DNA of 64,000 bases, from contig JAVTVX010000010.1 in assembly GCA_033439265.1 (NCBI GenBank), forward strand, positions 27,641,056-27,705,055. The letters are read 5' to 3'. Each line of letters starts with the position of its first letter. The stretch's first letter is position 1. This document shows positions 1 through 11,725 of this stretch, piece by piece. The notes below the pieces were generated by a model. The model worked only from the letters and a program-made list of their open reading frames with translations. It had not been told where the DNA came from and made no database searches. Source of the stretch: Dillenia suffruticosa (taxonomy: Eukaryota; Streptophyta; Magnoliopsida; Dilleniales; Dilleniaceae). The position numbers and the translations under genes were made by a program.

Positions 1-147
1 CATTTTGTGCCAATAAGTTTATTTTCTTTTTCAAGAATTAAGAGCAAACAGGTTACATGTGGGTATTGGGTAACAAGGAAAATGGGTCGGCAATTTGCAA
101 TTTGATTTAAAGAAAACATATTTCTAGATTAATCCCATGCAAATCTA

Positions 148-345
148 TCAGCATTCATTGACTAAATAATTAATTATTTCCTCCCAAATTTTGTCTTCTT
201 TTCCGGTAATAGAACCAATTGGAAAGTGATCCATCATACCATCCAACTTAGACTCGAGAACCAGAACACATGGTACGAGAATACTGGACGTGAGAAACAA
301 GTATCCATGTGATTTTCTATCCTCGTTTTCTTGATGATACGACAC
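148..345 (-). other. Possible 3' terminal exon, unidentified
   Basis: The minus strand has an open frame of about 65 codons ending at a stop near 148. It has fairly coding-like composition (for example PIGSITGKEDKIWEEIINYL), and an AATAAA-type signal lies further downstream on the minus strand (complement of positions 18-23). I do not recognise the peptide and it does not match the expected C-terminus of the WSD gene upstream. It may be chance. If real, it would be the last exon of a minus-strand gene. Confidence 0.15.
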
Positions 346-741
346 GTAAACAAATAAATGTGTCTCACTCTGACTCTCTCATCCCATACCTATTTTAAGG
401 AATATGAACAGATAAGGTAGAATTTCAATCCGTAATACCAACTCACGGTTCCACAATGTGCTCATGTTTTAAATTTTTACAAATTAAATCTACTAATATA
501 GGAGAAAAAATTTGTATACCGACTGTTAATCTAGTGTAATCTTCCTTTGTCCAGGATTGGAATCTACTGGTTTTGAAATCAAATACAGGAATAGTTTTAT
601 TTCAAGTTCTATCAACCAAATATTATTTGACATACATGTTCTTAATACCAAAATAGTATTTATCTAGTATGACTATAATTTTTTAACTTTAGATCTCACG
701 AGACTATCCTCTCAAATAAATAATAATCTTAATCTATGACC

Positions 742-745
<4 letters not shown>

Positions 746-777
<32 letters not shown>
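746..777. repeat. (GA)16 microsatellite
   Basis: Uninterrupted GA dinucleotide run. Confidence 0.95.
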
Positions 778-780
<3 letters not shown>

Positions 781-1092
781 ACTATTCTTTTCCTGATATT
801 GTTTTAACGCACTCTAATAATTGGACGGACTATTATTCCTTTTATATATTTTCAATTATTAATTTAACAAATAATGGAACACGTCAAACCCTATAGGAAT
901 CTTTTTACGATCATTGCACGTAACCCCCCATTGGCTTCTTTTGGAAAATAAAATTTGAGTCTCAATGATTCTTATCTATTTTATAATTATAAAAAAAGAA
1001 TAACAGCTATTATATAGCACTAGTAATTTATTTTTTATTTAAAAAAAAAAAAGAAAAAAGAACAGGATGGAAAAATGAAGGACGGTACGTAC

Positions 1093-3456
1093 CGCATTCG
1101 TCGTGGCATTCTTCACAAGCTTTATGTCCTCCAAGCTTACAGTCCTGTGCACGAACCTTCTTGCATTCAATTCTTCAGTAGGTGTCATTTTAATGGGTGT
1201 CTCACTATCCCTCAAGATCAGAACTGTCGCCCCATATAATAACATATCCACAACAGTATTCCAAATCAACCTCATAACTGACCAAATTGCCAAAAATACC
1301 CACCAAAACCCGGCCGCGGTTTCTGAAACCGCCCGCTTCTTATTCGGAACCGTGGGTAATGAAGTTGGGTCGGATGCTTTTCGGGTACAAGCAAGGAGGA
1401 GAGACACGAGCGATGATCCGTCACCCATTGAGTGGTGGACCCGGAAGATTCCGACGGCTTCGGCATCGGAGGTTTTGAGGTTTAGTATGTGGAACTCCCA
1501 TAGGGGCTTTGAGAGTTCCAGCGGGGTCTTGGTCATCTCCCAAAGATAATCTTCGAGAAATTGGTCGGGTGAATCTATATTCGAATTCAGATCCGGAATG
1601 ATGATGTGGTCTTCTACGTTTACCTTGGTCCGAACCCATTTCATCTTTTTACTCCTCTTGCCCTCTACAACCTGCACATAAATGGGGTTTCCAGATGTGT
1701 ACAAAATTTAACTAAATGTCTCTTCCCATTTCAACTTGAAAGGGAATTTTATAATCTAGTTCTAGACAGATAATAATAGTGTCATATTATCATCTAATAA
1801 TTAATAATTTTTATTAATTTAATAATTAATAATCATTTTAAAAAATCCTCAACTTTATGTTCCTAACTTCCACTTTTGTGGGCAACAATGGACATATCAA
1901 TAGATGCATTGTGTAATAGTAGTTTCTAGAAGTTATCCAATATTTGACAACTCTAAAATTATGAGTTTATTAAAATAAATTTTCTTATAAAAGTCTGCAA
2001 AAAATATTACAATAAAATTATAATGACAGAATTGTCCTGAAAATACTAAGTAGTAAAAATTAAGTTAAAATTAACTAAGATATTTTTATTGAATTCTCTT
2101 CTAATATTACTTAATATATAAGATAATAAAATGCATTTCCAATTTATTTTAATATGTTTAAACTTTTTTTGTTTTATCACTACAAGAAAATACGGTATCA
2201 GCGATGAAAAATTACCGACGGATTTTCTTCTGTCAGTAATAGCGATGGATTAATATCGAACATAATTCTAAGAGATTAACGATGGATTAGTGACAAAAAT
2301 AAGTTACGGAAATATTTCCGTCGCTAATTCTCTGCTATAGTGATCTAAAGTCAAAAAAATATATATGTATAGTTATTAGCGACGGATATTTTTTTATTTT
2401 ATTTTATTTTAATTTTATTTTTTAGAAGAATAATATTATTTTATTTTTTAAAATTTTTATTATTTTATTTTAAGCTAATATTTTATTATTTTATTACTTT
2501 ATAATAAATTATTAGTTTATATTATTTTATTATTATTAAAAAAATATGAGATAAAAATAACAAAAAAAAGAATAAAGTCAGATATCTTATCGTGGTCTTG
2601 TAGTATTTCTAACATTTTTCTTGTGCACGAGATCGAACGTTGTAGGAGGCGCCGGAGGAACCAAATTAAAAGAATTCAGCAAGCGAACAGGGCGCGTGAG
2701 GGCTCATGCGGGCAAAGCACGTGAAGGCGCAAGTGAGGGGAGCGTGCGATCTGGCGGGAGCGCGTGAAGCCACGTGTATGTGCATGAGGGTTTCAAGAAT
2801 CAGCGATTGAATTTTTCAGTCGCTAATATTTTTACACATTTTCATCTATTAATGACAGATGGTTAGCGACAGATTTTTTTCCGTCACTGATATTTAACGA
2901 CGGATGGTATTCCGTCGATAATTTTTAACGGGGTGATTTTTAACAACGGAAAAAATTCATCATTAATATCTTTTAGCAATGGATTTTTTACTTTCAACGA
3001 TGTATCGTTAATACTTTGTTTTCTAGTAGTGTATTTTTCTTATTTATAATATAATTATAAATATATTACTAAAAAATATATAACTATCTACAAGTACAAA
3101 TTGTTAATATAACATTTTATGTTATATTAAAAATCCAAACTAATTCAATTTCAATTTCTCCTACTAAACTTTCCCAAGTTGCCAAACTAGTTGGCAAGTT
3201 ACCAACTAGCCGTAGTTCTTGTCCCTAAAATAATGTTTCTGGGTCACATTAATGGTAACCCCTAACCTAAACACCTGTTAAGTTTCATTATGTTTTTCAA
3301 AGGTCAACATCGGGATTATGCATTAAAGGCACTCAACCATCGGACACATGATCATTCAATTCTTTAGTCAGACAAGATACGTGCCCATACTCGTAATAAC
3401 AATAATATCATCGAAAACGATTTTTATTACAAAATAATTTTCAAATAGTAATATTG

Positions 3457-3513
<57 letters not shown>

Positions 3514-4182
3514 CTCATGACAATGCGCACACAACTTATAAAGTCTGGGGTAATGATACAACAAGTTATCACAAAAATTCTAAAAAAATAATAATAATTT
3601 ACACTATCCTAAATTATAAAGTTTGCCTGGAGTCATGTATTAAAGTGTGTTAAACACAAACAGAATATAAATATACTTGATTTTAGTAGTACTGATCTCT
3701 CCAAATTTATAAATAGTGAAAGCTTTCTGGCGGCAAATAAGATATCTTAAAAAACAAAAGAAAGATAGTCATATCAACGTGAGAAAGGTTGACAAAAGAT
3801 TAATGCTCATTTTTTTTTTCTTTTTAAGGTTTTCAAAGTTGAAGAAAGATTTTAGAACATGCGTGAGAGAGAGAGGGAGGCTGACCATTAAGCTGGAGAA
3901 CCTGGGGTGCTTGACCAGAGTCATTTCCAACCCAACTTTGATAACTTCTGCATCAAACTTAGTTTTGCAACCCATCACTGCTATTATGTGACAATTTATG
4001 TTCGGCGCGTGGAACAGACGCGCCGCAGGGCTAAGTGGCTGTTCATCCTCCTCCACCCCGGACGAGGGAGCTCCGACGAGATCTTCGTGGCCGTCTGGTT
4101 CTTTCTTTGTTCGAATTTGTGGGAGAGAGAGAGATTGTTTTCTTAATCCAACCCCGTCCTCTTCTGCTGTCTCCATACACAT
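1093..4182 (-). CDS. WSD-type wax ester synthase/diacylglycerol O-acyltransferase, 5' half
   Basis: Two exons on the minus strand join in frame: exon 1 4182-3886 (99 codons, donor GTCAGC) and exon 2 1671-1093 (193 codons, acceptor TGTGCAG, donor GTACGT). Exon 1 carries the family start PLSPAARLF and KHPRFSSLM. Exon 2 carries HHSMGDG at residues 178-184, which fits the HHxxxDG acyl-transfer motif of the WS/DGAT family, followed by a hydrophobic stretch (FWWVFLAIWSVMRLIW) typical of plant WSD proteins. Known members esterify fatty alcohol or diacylglycerol with acyl-CoA, usually at the ER, for wax or storage lipid. Only 292 residues are visible against about 480 in known relatives. The rest should lie left of the window, since the sequence below 1093 looks intronic. 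ATG at 4180-4182 or two codons later could be the start. Function is inferred from the family; the substrate is unknown. Confidence 0.85.
2178..3031. mobile_element. Non-autonomous CACTA (En/Spm) DNA transposon
   Basis: An 854-bp element inside WSD intron 1. The left end reads CACTACAAGAAAA and the right end, reverse-complemented, reads CACTACTAGAAAA (12 of 13 match). It is flanked by the 3-bp duplication TAT (2175-2177 and 3032-3034), the size CACTA elements make. Both subterminal regions carry many copies, in both orientations, of a motif close to AGCGACGGA, the usual transposase-binding style of this superfamily. The core has no transposase ORF. A GC-richer patch (about 2620-2790) stands out from the AT-rich arms. 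Confidence 0.9.
3459..3510. repeat. (AT)26 microsatellite
   Basis: Pure AT repeat in WSD intron 1. Confidence 0.95.
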
Positions 4183-7100
4183 GGAATGGGATAGGATAGT
4201 AGAAAATTGTATTTCTGTTCTAATCCAAGAGCCCCCTTTTGTCAGTGGCTCTGATAGCGTGCACTTGTTCTCGCTGAGTGCCGCAGACGAACTCCGTTTG
4301 TATAGCTTTATAGGAATTGGTGTTCCTAAATACCCCTCGACATTCCACTAATAGCTTCTTTGCCTGCCCTTAAGTTCAAGTCAAACCAGCAAGGCTAAGG
4401 TAACGAATGGTCTTTTCGGGACCTAACCGTAAAAACCCTTTCCCTTGAACTCAAAAGAAAATGTACGAAAGTCAATATTCATCGATTCTTTGACCAAACT
4501 ACGTATGAATAATTTAATTAAAAAAAAAAAAAAAAAAGAATTGCTAGAGGAAGATAAGTTGGTGGGTCTTGTTTGGAGAAGTACAGTAGGATAACATTAG
4601 ACAAAGTTTTAATATTATTGATATAATAATAATACTTTAAATATTTTTATAAAAGAAATTGATTTTTATTGTAAATTTATATTTTTATAAAAAATTTATT
4701 TTAGGCAAAAGTTATTAAAAATTAAATAAAATAAAGATAATATACGACAGATTAAACGAAATTAAGAATTTTCTAAATATTATCATATATCTATTAAATT
4801 TGCGTAAATTTATTTTTCAAGAAGAGTTGCACATTGCAATAGTTAAAAAACAATATCCACTCATAATACATAGGAGAATGGCTTGAACCCTAATTTTTGA
4901 GGAGGAGAAGGCAGAACAATGTTGGTGCTAGGGGGTCTGTTTTCTCTTTTAATGATTTATTCTGCCTAAATGACATATTAATTAGACAAAAACAAAATAT
5001 AACAAGTTTAATTTACACATCATAATAATTATTTTCAATAAAAATCTTTAAATAGCAAAATTATTTAATTAAAAATTTATACAAGGGAGTCAAATAAATA
5101 CTCCTAAAAGCACATTCAAACATGGTAAAGGGTGAGAGAAGAAGTGGGTTATCATCTCAAAAGCCGCCTTGGTTGATAAAATCATTCACTTTGAACTTCA
5201 ACTTCTTGTCTCGTCGCAAGAATTCCTATTCTCAATTAATTTTTTTGGTACAATAAAAAAAAATTCAAATTTAAAACCTAAAATATATATATATATATAT
5301 ATATCAGTTGAGTTAAATTTCGTCGGGCCAAAAAAGGCACTAAATTCAATGCCAATTTAATGGTGAAAAGTCACTTGTCACTCTAACTATTTTTTGGAGC
5401 TCTATGGTCATATTAGGGATCACATGTGCTGTAGCCAGCGGAGGTAGTATGTCAGGATTACTGTGGTCGCTTTCCTTAATGCTTTTTTCAAGTCTAATTA
5501 TAGTTAATAATAATAAGATGGCGGTTTAATCAAATTCTGTACTTTTGATCTTTTTATTTTTAATTTGTTTATTTTCGTATCTTATTCTTCTTATTTTTTT
5601 TTATTAAAATAGAAATTAATTAATGTAAAATTTTATAAAAAAATTGTTGAAATTCTTTATCTACAAAGAATACTAGAATACTAAAATCTTATATAAGAAT
5701 AGTTTTTATATTAAAAATTATACTTCATCTAATGTTAATTTTTCCATAAAGGTAAAAAGTAACACTTGCATAAATCCTCCGTGCTCCGGGATTTTTTTTT
5801 TTACTTTTAGTAAATAATTTTGACAATGACAATGAGTATTGCATACTTGCTTTTTTTTTTTTTGCATTTTTTTTGTAAGAAATTAAGGAGCTATTCAGTA
5901 ACAGCGAACCATTGTCTTCTAATTTCAATTTCTTTTTTATTTTCAAATTTATTTTTTCAATGAGAAATTAAAAAACTTATCTAAATTGAAAAAAAAAAAA
6001 TCAAAAATCCATTCAAAATACTTACAACACGTGTAACTTTGAAAGTTGAGATTGATATCTGCTATGTAGTTGAGTTATACTTTTTTTTGTTATATAAAAA
6101 TTCGAATTCTGGATTTCAAGATGGGGGAGGAAGATTGTGACCATCAAACTATTTTCTTGAAAATTGAGCTATACTTTATAATAAATATGAAAGTTGAGAA
6201 AAGTTTCATAGATGTGCGATCTCTAACAAGTTTAGATCAAGTCCTTTTTATTGATAATATTTGAGTTATGATGATCCGTTGCATAATCTCTTAGCTTGTA
6301 TTTTCTTTTTTTCTTTTTGGGTTTCAACCCCAATGTCTTACTTAGCAAAACAAAAGACAACTTTGAAACATTAATTAAAATTTGGGTAATAAAATTAGGC
6401 TAAAATTGAGAGAGGCAATGCTTGCTACCGCTTATTTGGCACACCAATTGGCCAAAAGGAATAATCCAAAGGGCAGTAGTAATCTGGGGTCTATCGTATC
6501 TCCTTCTAAGCCTGCACAAACTCAGAGAGATCATGCAATGATTGAGATCACCTGCAGAGTTGTTTTGTAACGTTCGAGTCTCGATATTCTCTGTTGTGCA
6601 TTATGGCTTCTGAGTCTGAGAACATGACATTAGTGCCGCGAAGGTTTTGATTAGATCATACAATGTGATTCCTTTTGCTTTGTCGAAACCGGGAACGGTG
6701 TGACAACCTGAACCCACCACATAGGAACGCATATGGTGTCATTTGATTGTGGCATCCCCTTACAGTTCAACAAATCCGCTTGGTCTCAGTTTTTCGGACT
6801 TACATTATACGTACATCACATATACTAATTATTTTTTTGAACTGGAGCAAAAACAAAAATTATTATTTAACAGTCAAATGCAATATACATTCAAATTTTG
6901 AGAATAAAAAATCTATATATAATTTTTAGATAAATAAATAATATTGTAAGTATCAATCTAGGATGGGTATTTTTATTTTCTAGTTTTATTGTAAGTATTG
7001 TAACTATCAATAGATAAATTAATGCAATATATTGTAAGTATTCAAAATACTAATTTTCCTATTAAAAGCTCTTATTTTTTATTTATAAGATAGTGCAGAA

Positions 7101-8930
7101 AATAAAAAATTTAAAATTTAAGTGAGAAATTAATTATCAATTTTACTTAAAAAAGCTATTTTGTTATGTAGATTGTTTGACAAACTATATAACTTAAATA
7201 AGCTTTTAATACTTGATCAAATTACAATAAAAGCACAATTAATATTAAAATTTTATAAATAATACATAAAATAAATGGTTTCATAAATAATTTTAAAATG
7301 TTCAGAAATTAAAAATAGATATTTTAAGTTTATAAATATTCTAAAATATTCATCAATATTTAAAATTCATATATTTTTAAGGAACAATTTCATAAATAGT
7401 TAAATTAAACATATATATATATGATAAAATACTCTTTTTGGATTAATTAAATATTTTTAATATTCATAAATATTTATTTTTGGGTTTTTAAAATATTTTT
7501 ATGTATTCATAAAAAATATTCATAGGTATTTAAATATTTAAATATTTTTTGGGTTTACATATATATGTAACAAAATTATAATATTTGAAATTGTTATAGA
7601 CAATTTTGTCAACACACACATTCTCATTAACAAGAAAAACCACAAATTAGATAACCAAAAGCTACTCTAATAAGCTTATCATTTTTTTTTTCAGTTTTTT
7701 CATTAAAAAAGTCAATATTTTAAAGCAGTTTTTGCAAACCAATCTAACTTCAAACTGAAAAAAAAAAAAAAAAAAAAGATTAGGTCAAACAAATATTAAG
7801 AAACACAAATTTTATAATCGATGACGACGATTAGTGTAGCACTCTTATAAAAGATAAATTAACAGGTAATTACCGGGAGGCAACGGGTTATAATAATATG
7901 AAGGTTTGCTTGTGAAAATCTAATTTAATTTAATTTAATTTAATTTATAGTATTTTATAATTAAAGTGATTTTTATATAAAAAAGGGAATTTTGTGGGTA
8001 AAAAATTAATTTTATCTATATTTAATAACTAAAATTATTATTATATTGAAAAATTCTACTTAAAGAATAACCTAAGCATTTTCCAAATGTGTGCCTTAGG
8101 TTGGCATGCCTATTAGTCACCCCCATATAATATATGGTTGAAAATTTTAATTGGAGGGGAGGGGAGGGGTGGGAGAAGAAATGTGATATGATTGTGGACC
8201 AAAGGAAGCAAGAGGGAGTTTGCTGCAACCTCCACGAATCATGCGTAAATGGGGAGAGTGTGATTAAATAAACAATTTATTGACAGCTATAAATAAATCG
8301 AAAATTCCCAACTACCTCCTTTATTAATAAGACTTGATATTTTAATAAGATAAAAATAATTCAAGGTTGACTATGTTTTTTCAATTCATGATTTTAGGAT
8401 TACTAGAAAAAGACAATGTTGTTTGGTATTTGATTTGACCCACGTATTAAATTATTTATTTTAATTAAAAATTTTAAACTTATTTATGGACCTTTTGGTA
8501 TATAAACTTTATAATGGTTCAATTTTTCTGTGACCCTAATAAGAAAGAACCAGTAACAACAATTAACATAACATACTATATTAATGCAATCTCATTAAAT
8601 TAGAAAGTAAATAATTTATTATTATTTACGGAATATATATTATAGTCAGGTCAGATTAAAAAAAAAATTCTTATAATAATATAGGTATATATATTATTTA
8701 TTATGACTAAAGTAATTATAATTTATTGCAATATTATTTAATTTGTGCCTGCAGTTAATTACGTAATTTATGCCTGCAGTTCTCTTCATTTCCTTGACCT
8801 AATATTTCTAAAATATAAGTATGCATTTTCTTTCTGTATGTCTTTCCCTTGAATACACCAGTAGATATGTCATTGTTAATCATATCTTACAATTCATCAC
8901 TCCTGCAGAATTGGCTTGAGTTGCTTCCAG
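4183..8930. other. Intergenic, AT-rich, no gene seen
   Basis: Nearly 5 kb with many A/T homopolymers. Short open frames (for example near 6382-6570) have no recognisable motif and no supporting exon structure. The left part should include the promoter and leader of the minus-strand WSD gene. A short (TTTAA) repeat lies at about 7921-7946. I see no RNA gene or intact transposon. Confidence 0.6.
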
Positions 8931-9486
8931 GGGAAGTGGTGATGTTATTCTGACAGTTAGCCCAGCATCAAAAAGAAACACCTTTACTTTTAACTACTCC
9001 AACATAAGTTTCACAGTTCTGCTTGGCCGGAATTGGCCCCTTGATAAGGCTGGGGTAACTGGGAAATTGCATACATATTCCTTGTTCGGGCTGACATCAG
9101 CGAAGCGATTGTATCTTAAGGAAGACAAGTCTACAAGATTACCTTCTGCAACACCAAGTACAGCAGATTCCATACTTCAGACACTCTGTGGAAGAAGGTT
9201 GGGGAAAGCAATCCCTTTCAAAGAGTTCCCATCTAGTCTTCCCGTAGTTAAGCTCCTCCCGAGTGATGTAGAGGTAACACTGAATCTCGACGACCCCTCG
9301 ATGGGAACTGTGGATTTTGCAGGAAATGTGGTTCAAGAAATTCGGACGCAAGTGCCACCTGAGATGTTTGATGTCTCAAAACTTGTGTGTGGTACTTATG
9401 TGGATTCCAGATTGCCGGTTCTCCGCGGTGTTAATGGATCAGCTCTCTTATTCACAAGATCATGTCTTGATGAAAGCTGTAGATAA
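8931..9486 (+). CDS. Unidentified coding-like terminal exon or gene fragment
   Basis: An open frame continues from a plausible acceptor (TTGCTTCCAG ending at 8930) to a stop at 9484-9486, about 184 codons, with composition much more balanced than the surrounding DNA. The frame has no early ATG, so it looks like a last exon or a fragment of a longer gene rather than a complete CDS. Readable stretches include FTVLLGRNWPLDKAGVTGKL, LPSDVEVTLNLDDPSMGTV and GVNGSALLFTRSC. A second possible acceptor (CTCCTGCAG at 8908) leads into another frame that closes soon after. I do not recognise the family, and I could not find upstream exons in the AT-rich DNA to the left. It may be a pseudogene piece. The downstream neighbours are B3 genes, which it does not resemble. 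Confidence 0.45.
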
Positions 9487-9880
9487 TGTAGCTTTTAGTG
9501 TATCATAATCATAACGCCATTTTCGAGTGTGCCTGTATATGATTTGCTCACATCCATTGGGAGTCGAACTTAGAACTTAGGAACGAAAAGTAGCGCTAAG
9601 AATTCGTCTCCTTGTCAAAAACATGAGGATTAGGTGGGCCGAGTCCTGAGTCCAACTCAGGACCACTCTAAGACTAGGTCAATTTTTTTGTTTAGGCCCT
9701 AAAAATATATGGGGCATTACAAAAAAGTATGGGTGGGGAGAGGGTTTATAATGGATGAGAAATTATGAATTCATTGTTCCAAATGGTTGGGCGTGGGTTG
9801 GTATCTTAGAGATGTTCAAATTGATTTTTTTTTTTTTAATCATCGATACAGTCATACTCAAATTGAATTGAGCAAGTGAT
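9487..9880. other. Intergenic, nothing assigned
   Basis: Mixed-composition spacer between the unidentified exon and the B3 relic. No gene, RNA or repeat recognised. Confidence 0.5.
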
Positions 9881-10045
9881 ACTTGAAGGGAGTGCTTCGA
9901 ATGTGTTGAAGACTAGTTAAAGTTGTGAGGAGAATAGAATCAGGGAAGTAGACACTGTGCAGTCGCGGGCTTCTAGGACTCGAGCGAGGGACAATAAACT
10001 TGGTTTTGCGCTTGTGAGGATTAAGGGAAGCAACGAAGGGATGAG
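9881..10045 (+). pseudogene. Relic of a B3/DUF313-type gene (C-terminal half)
   Basis: The sequence aligns by eye with the end of the B3 domain of the intact gene at 10943. It has the equivalent of SSYMLKT, then a degraded stretch, DTVQ where the intact gene has DIVQLWAFR, and a well-kept NKLGFALVRIKGS matching GLGFALCRIRRAG. At least one in-frame stop interrupts it and the upstream half of the domain is not visible. It lies about 0.9 kb upstream of the intact paralogue in the same orientation, so it is most simply a dead tandem copy. The limits are approximate. Confidence 0.6.
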
Positions 10046-10942
10046 GTTGGTGGCAATGCTGACATGCCCCCTGATCAACACCACCTCAAGGCTCTGTCTA
10101 TTTGAAATTTTTTAAATACTTTATTTTTTTTCTTGAAAATTTGGACCTTTTATTACAAACGAGGGTTTTGAGTCTTTCAAATACTCAGTTTAATTAAAAT
10201 GATTGAATCTTAATAATGTTAATTAATTCGTTACATGAATTTAGTCCACGACATTACCTATGTGTTAGTTGAAATTTTAGACGTAGAGGTATTGCTTGAT
10301 GTTAATTTCATGCTTGAATTTATGAGGTTAAAAGTACATAACTTTGAGTCTCTCTCTCTCTCTCTCAGTTAAATGATTAAATCCATAATCAAGTCACGCT
10401 CAGGTCACCAAAATAATTAAAATTTCTTTATACATTAGAGTTTGATTTCATTTCATGATTTCCGGGTAATTTTGTCCAATTAAAAAACGGATTTTAGGCA
10501 TTTCGTCCAAATTCCATTCTCCTTTTACTTATGTCACAACATTCATATTTCCTAATTACTATTAACCCTTAATCAATAAAACTACTAAAAAAACTTTTTA
10601 TCAAATTGACCCACCATATGAGTTACTAAAATTTCATTTTTAGTGTATGCCATTGCCAACCGTATTGTTTGGGTTTACACGTGGGCATCACGAGACAAAG
10701 GTTTTAGGAAAACCCCGTCTCCAAGAAATGTCTAAAACTCAAGTTTCAGGAAAAAAAAAATTTAGTAACTATACATTTAGTAGGTTTTTAGGAAAAACCC
10801 GTTTGCAAGAGATGGGGAAATCTCAAGTTTCAAGAAAAAAAATTAGAAACTAAAATTTTATAAATAGAAGCAAGAGATGCAAATGAGACCTTGTTACAGT
10901 TACAAGTAGAGAGAAAGGTGAGAGAGAAAGAGAGAGGTAAAA
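10046..10942. other. Upstream region of first intact B3 gene
   Basis: Spacer that should hold the promoter and leader of the B3 gene starting at 10943. A short CT run lies near 10352-10366, an imperfect tandem duplication at 10700-10852, and a GA-rich leader just before the ATG (10908-10936). No TATA box could be assigned with confidence. Confidence 0.5.
10700..10852. repeat. Imperfect tandem duplication in B3 promoter
   Basis: Two copies of a unit of about 70 bp, starting near 10700 and near 10783. Each begins GGTTTTAGGAAAA (second copy with an extra T), continues through a CAAGAxATG block and ends with CTCAAGTTTCAxGAAAAAAA. It sits 90-240 bp upstream of the B3 start codon. Confidence 0.8.
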
Positions 10943-11725
10943 ATGGAGAGAACCCAGAAAGATTTCGTGTTCTTGGGGAAGAAAACGGAGGACTTTGAAG
11001 ACCCAATTCACATGTTATGCTTTTTGTTAGAACATGAATTAGAACAGATGAATCCCAACAAAACCCCCAAGATTTTCTGCTCAAAACGCCTCCGAAATCA
11101 AGAAGGCCAAGACATCGACTATGAAGCAGAGGCGAGAACAATGAAGAAACAGAGAAAGAAGGTCAACAGAGTCATCGACAACGGCCCAAACCCAGCTCCG
11201 GATCTTCCCATAGAATTCAAGAATGCAATTGCAGAGGAATTCAAGGGAACCCACATCGTGTTGGTCATTCAGAAAAAAATTTTCGCGAGTGACGTTCGTC
11301 CGGGTCAAAATCGATTCTCGGTGCCGGTTCGGCAAGTGAGAACAGAGTTTTTGACAGAAGAAGAGAAGATAAAGTTGAATAATGAAGATTTGTCAGTGGT
11401 CTTAATACAGCCATGTTTGGAGTCAATAAAGTTGAATATGAAGACGTGGGTTATGGCCAAGGAGAATGGAAAAGCCAGCAGTTCGTATATGTTGAAAACC
11501 GAGTGGGGTAAAGTTGTGAAGAAGAACAATATTAAGGAAGGAGACATTGTGCAATTGTGGGCTTTTAGAAGTGAAATGACAATGAATGGTCTGGGTTTTG
11601 CTCTTTGCAGAATCAGAAGGGCAGGGAAAGGGAAACAAGAAGAAGAAGAAGAACAGTGCATTACTGTTGGCAATGGGAACATGGCTTGTTCTTCATCTTC
11701 TCAATCTCAAGTCTTGTCCCATTGA
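10943..11725 (+). CDS. B3 domain-containing protein (DUF313/REM-like)
   Basis: Single-exon ORF of 260 codons starting at an ATG after a GA-rich leader. A basic N-terminal part contains SKRLRNQ (near residue 50) and KKQRKK. The B3-type fold follows at roughly residues 88-210: it begins LPIEFKNAIAEEF, has the strand FSVPVRQVRTEFLTEEE, then SSYMLKTEWGKVV and ends GDIVQLWAFR. This order is typical of the plant DUF313/At2g31720-like branch of the B3 superfamily. The tail is acidic then Ser-rich. B3 proteins bind DNA in the nucleus; targets of this branch are mostly unknown, so a regulatory role is an inference. It belongs to a same-strand cluster with loci at 9881, 13435 and 15357, and shares the SKRLRNQ motif with the last. 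Confidence 0.9.
   Translation: MERTQKDFVFLGKKTEDFEDPIHMLCFLLEHELEQMNPNKTPKIFCSKRLRNQEGQDIDYEAEARTMKKQRKKVNRVIDNGPNPAPDLPIEFKNAIAEEFKGTHIVLVIQKKIFASDVRPGQNRFSVPVRQVRTEFLTEEEKIKLNNEDLSVVLIQPCLESIKLNMKTWVMAKENGKASSSYMLKTEWGKVVKKNNIKEGDIVQLWAFRSEMTMNGLGFALCRIRRAGKGKQEEEEEQCITVGNGNMACSSSSQSQVLSH

Larger units (their letters stand above)
1..1092 (-). other. Probable WSD intron 2, AT-rich
   Basis: This lies downstream of the exon 2 donor of the WSD gene. I find none of the later WSD exons here, so the intron probably continues past the left edge. It contains a (GA)16 microsatellite and the doubtful exon near 148-345. Confidence 0.5.

Noticed and set aside
1103-1639. Several ORFs on both strands overlapping WSD exon 2
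   Set aside because: They are shadows of the real exon, which has the HHSMGDG motif and splice sites.
6382-6570. 62-codon frame (AMLATAYLAHQLAKRNN)
   Set aside because: Starts without ATG, isolated, no homology recognised.
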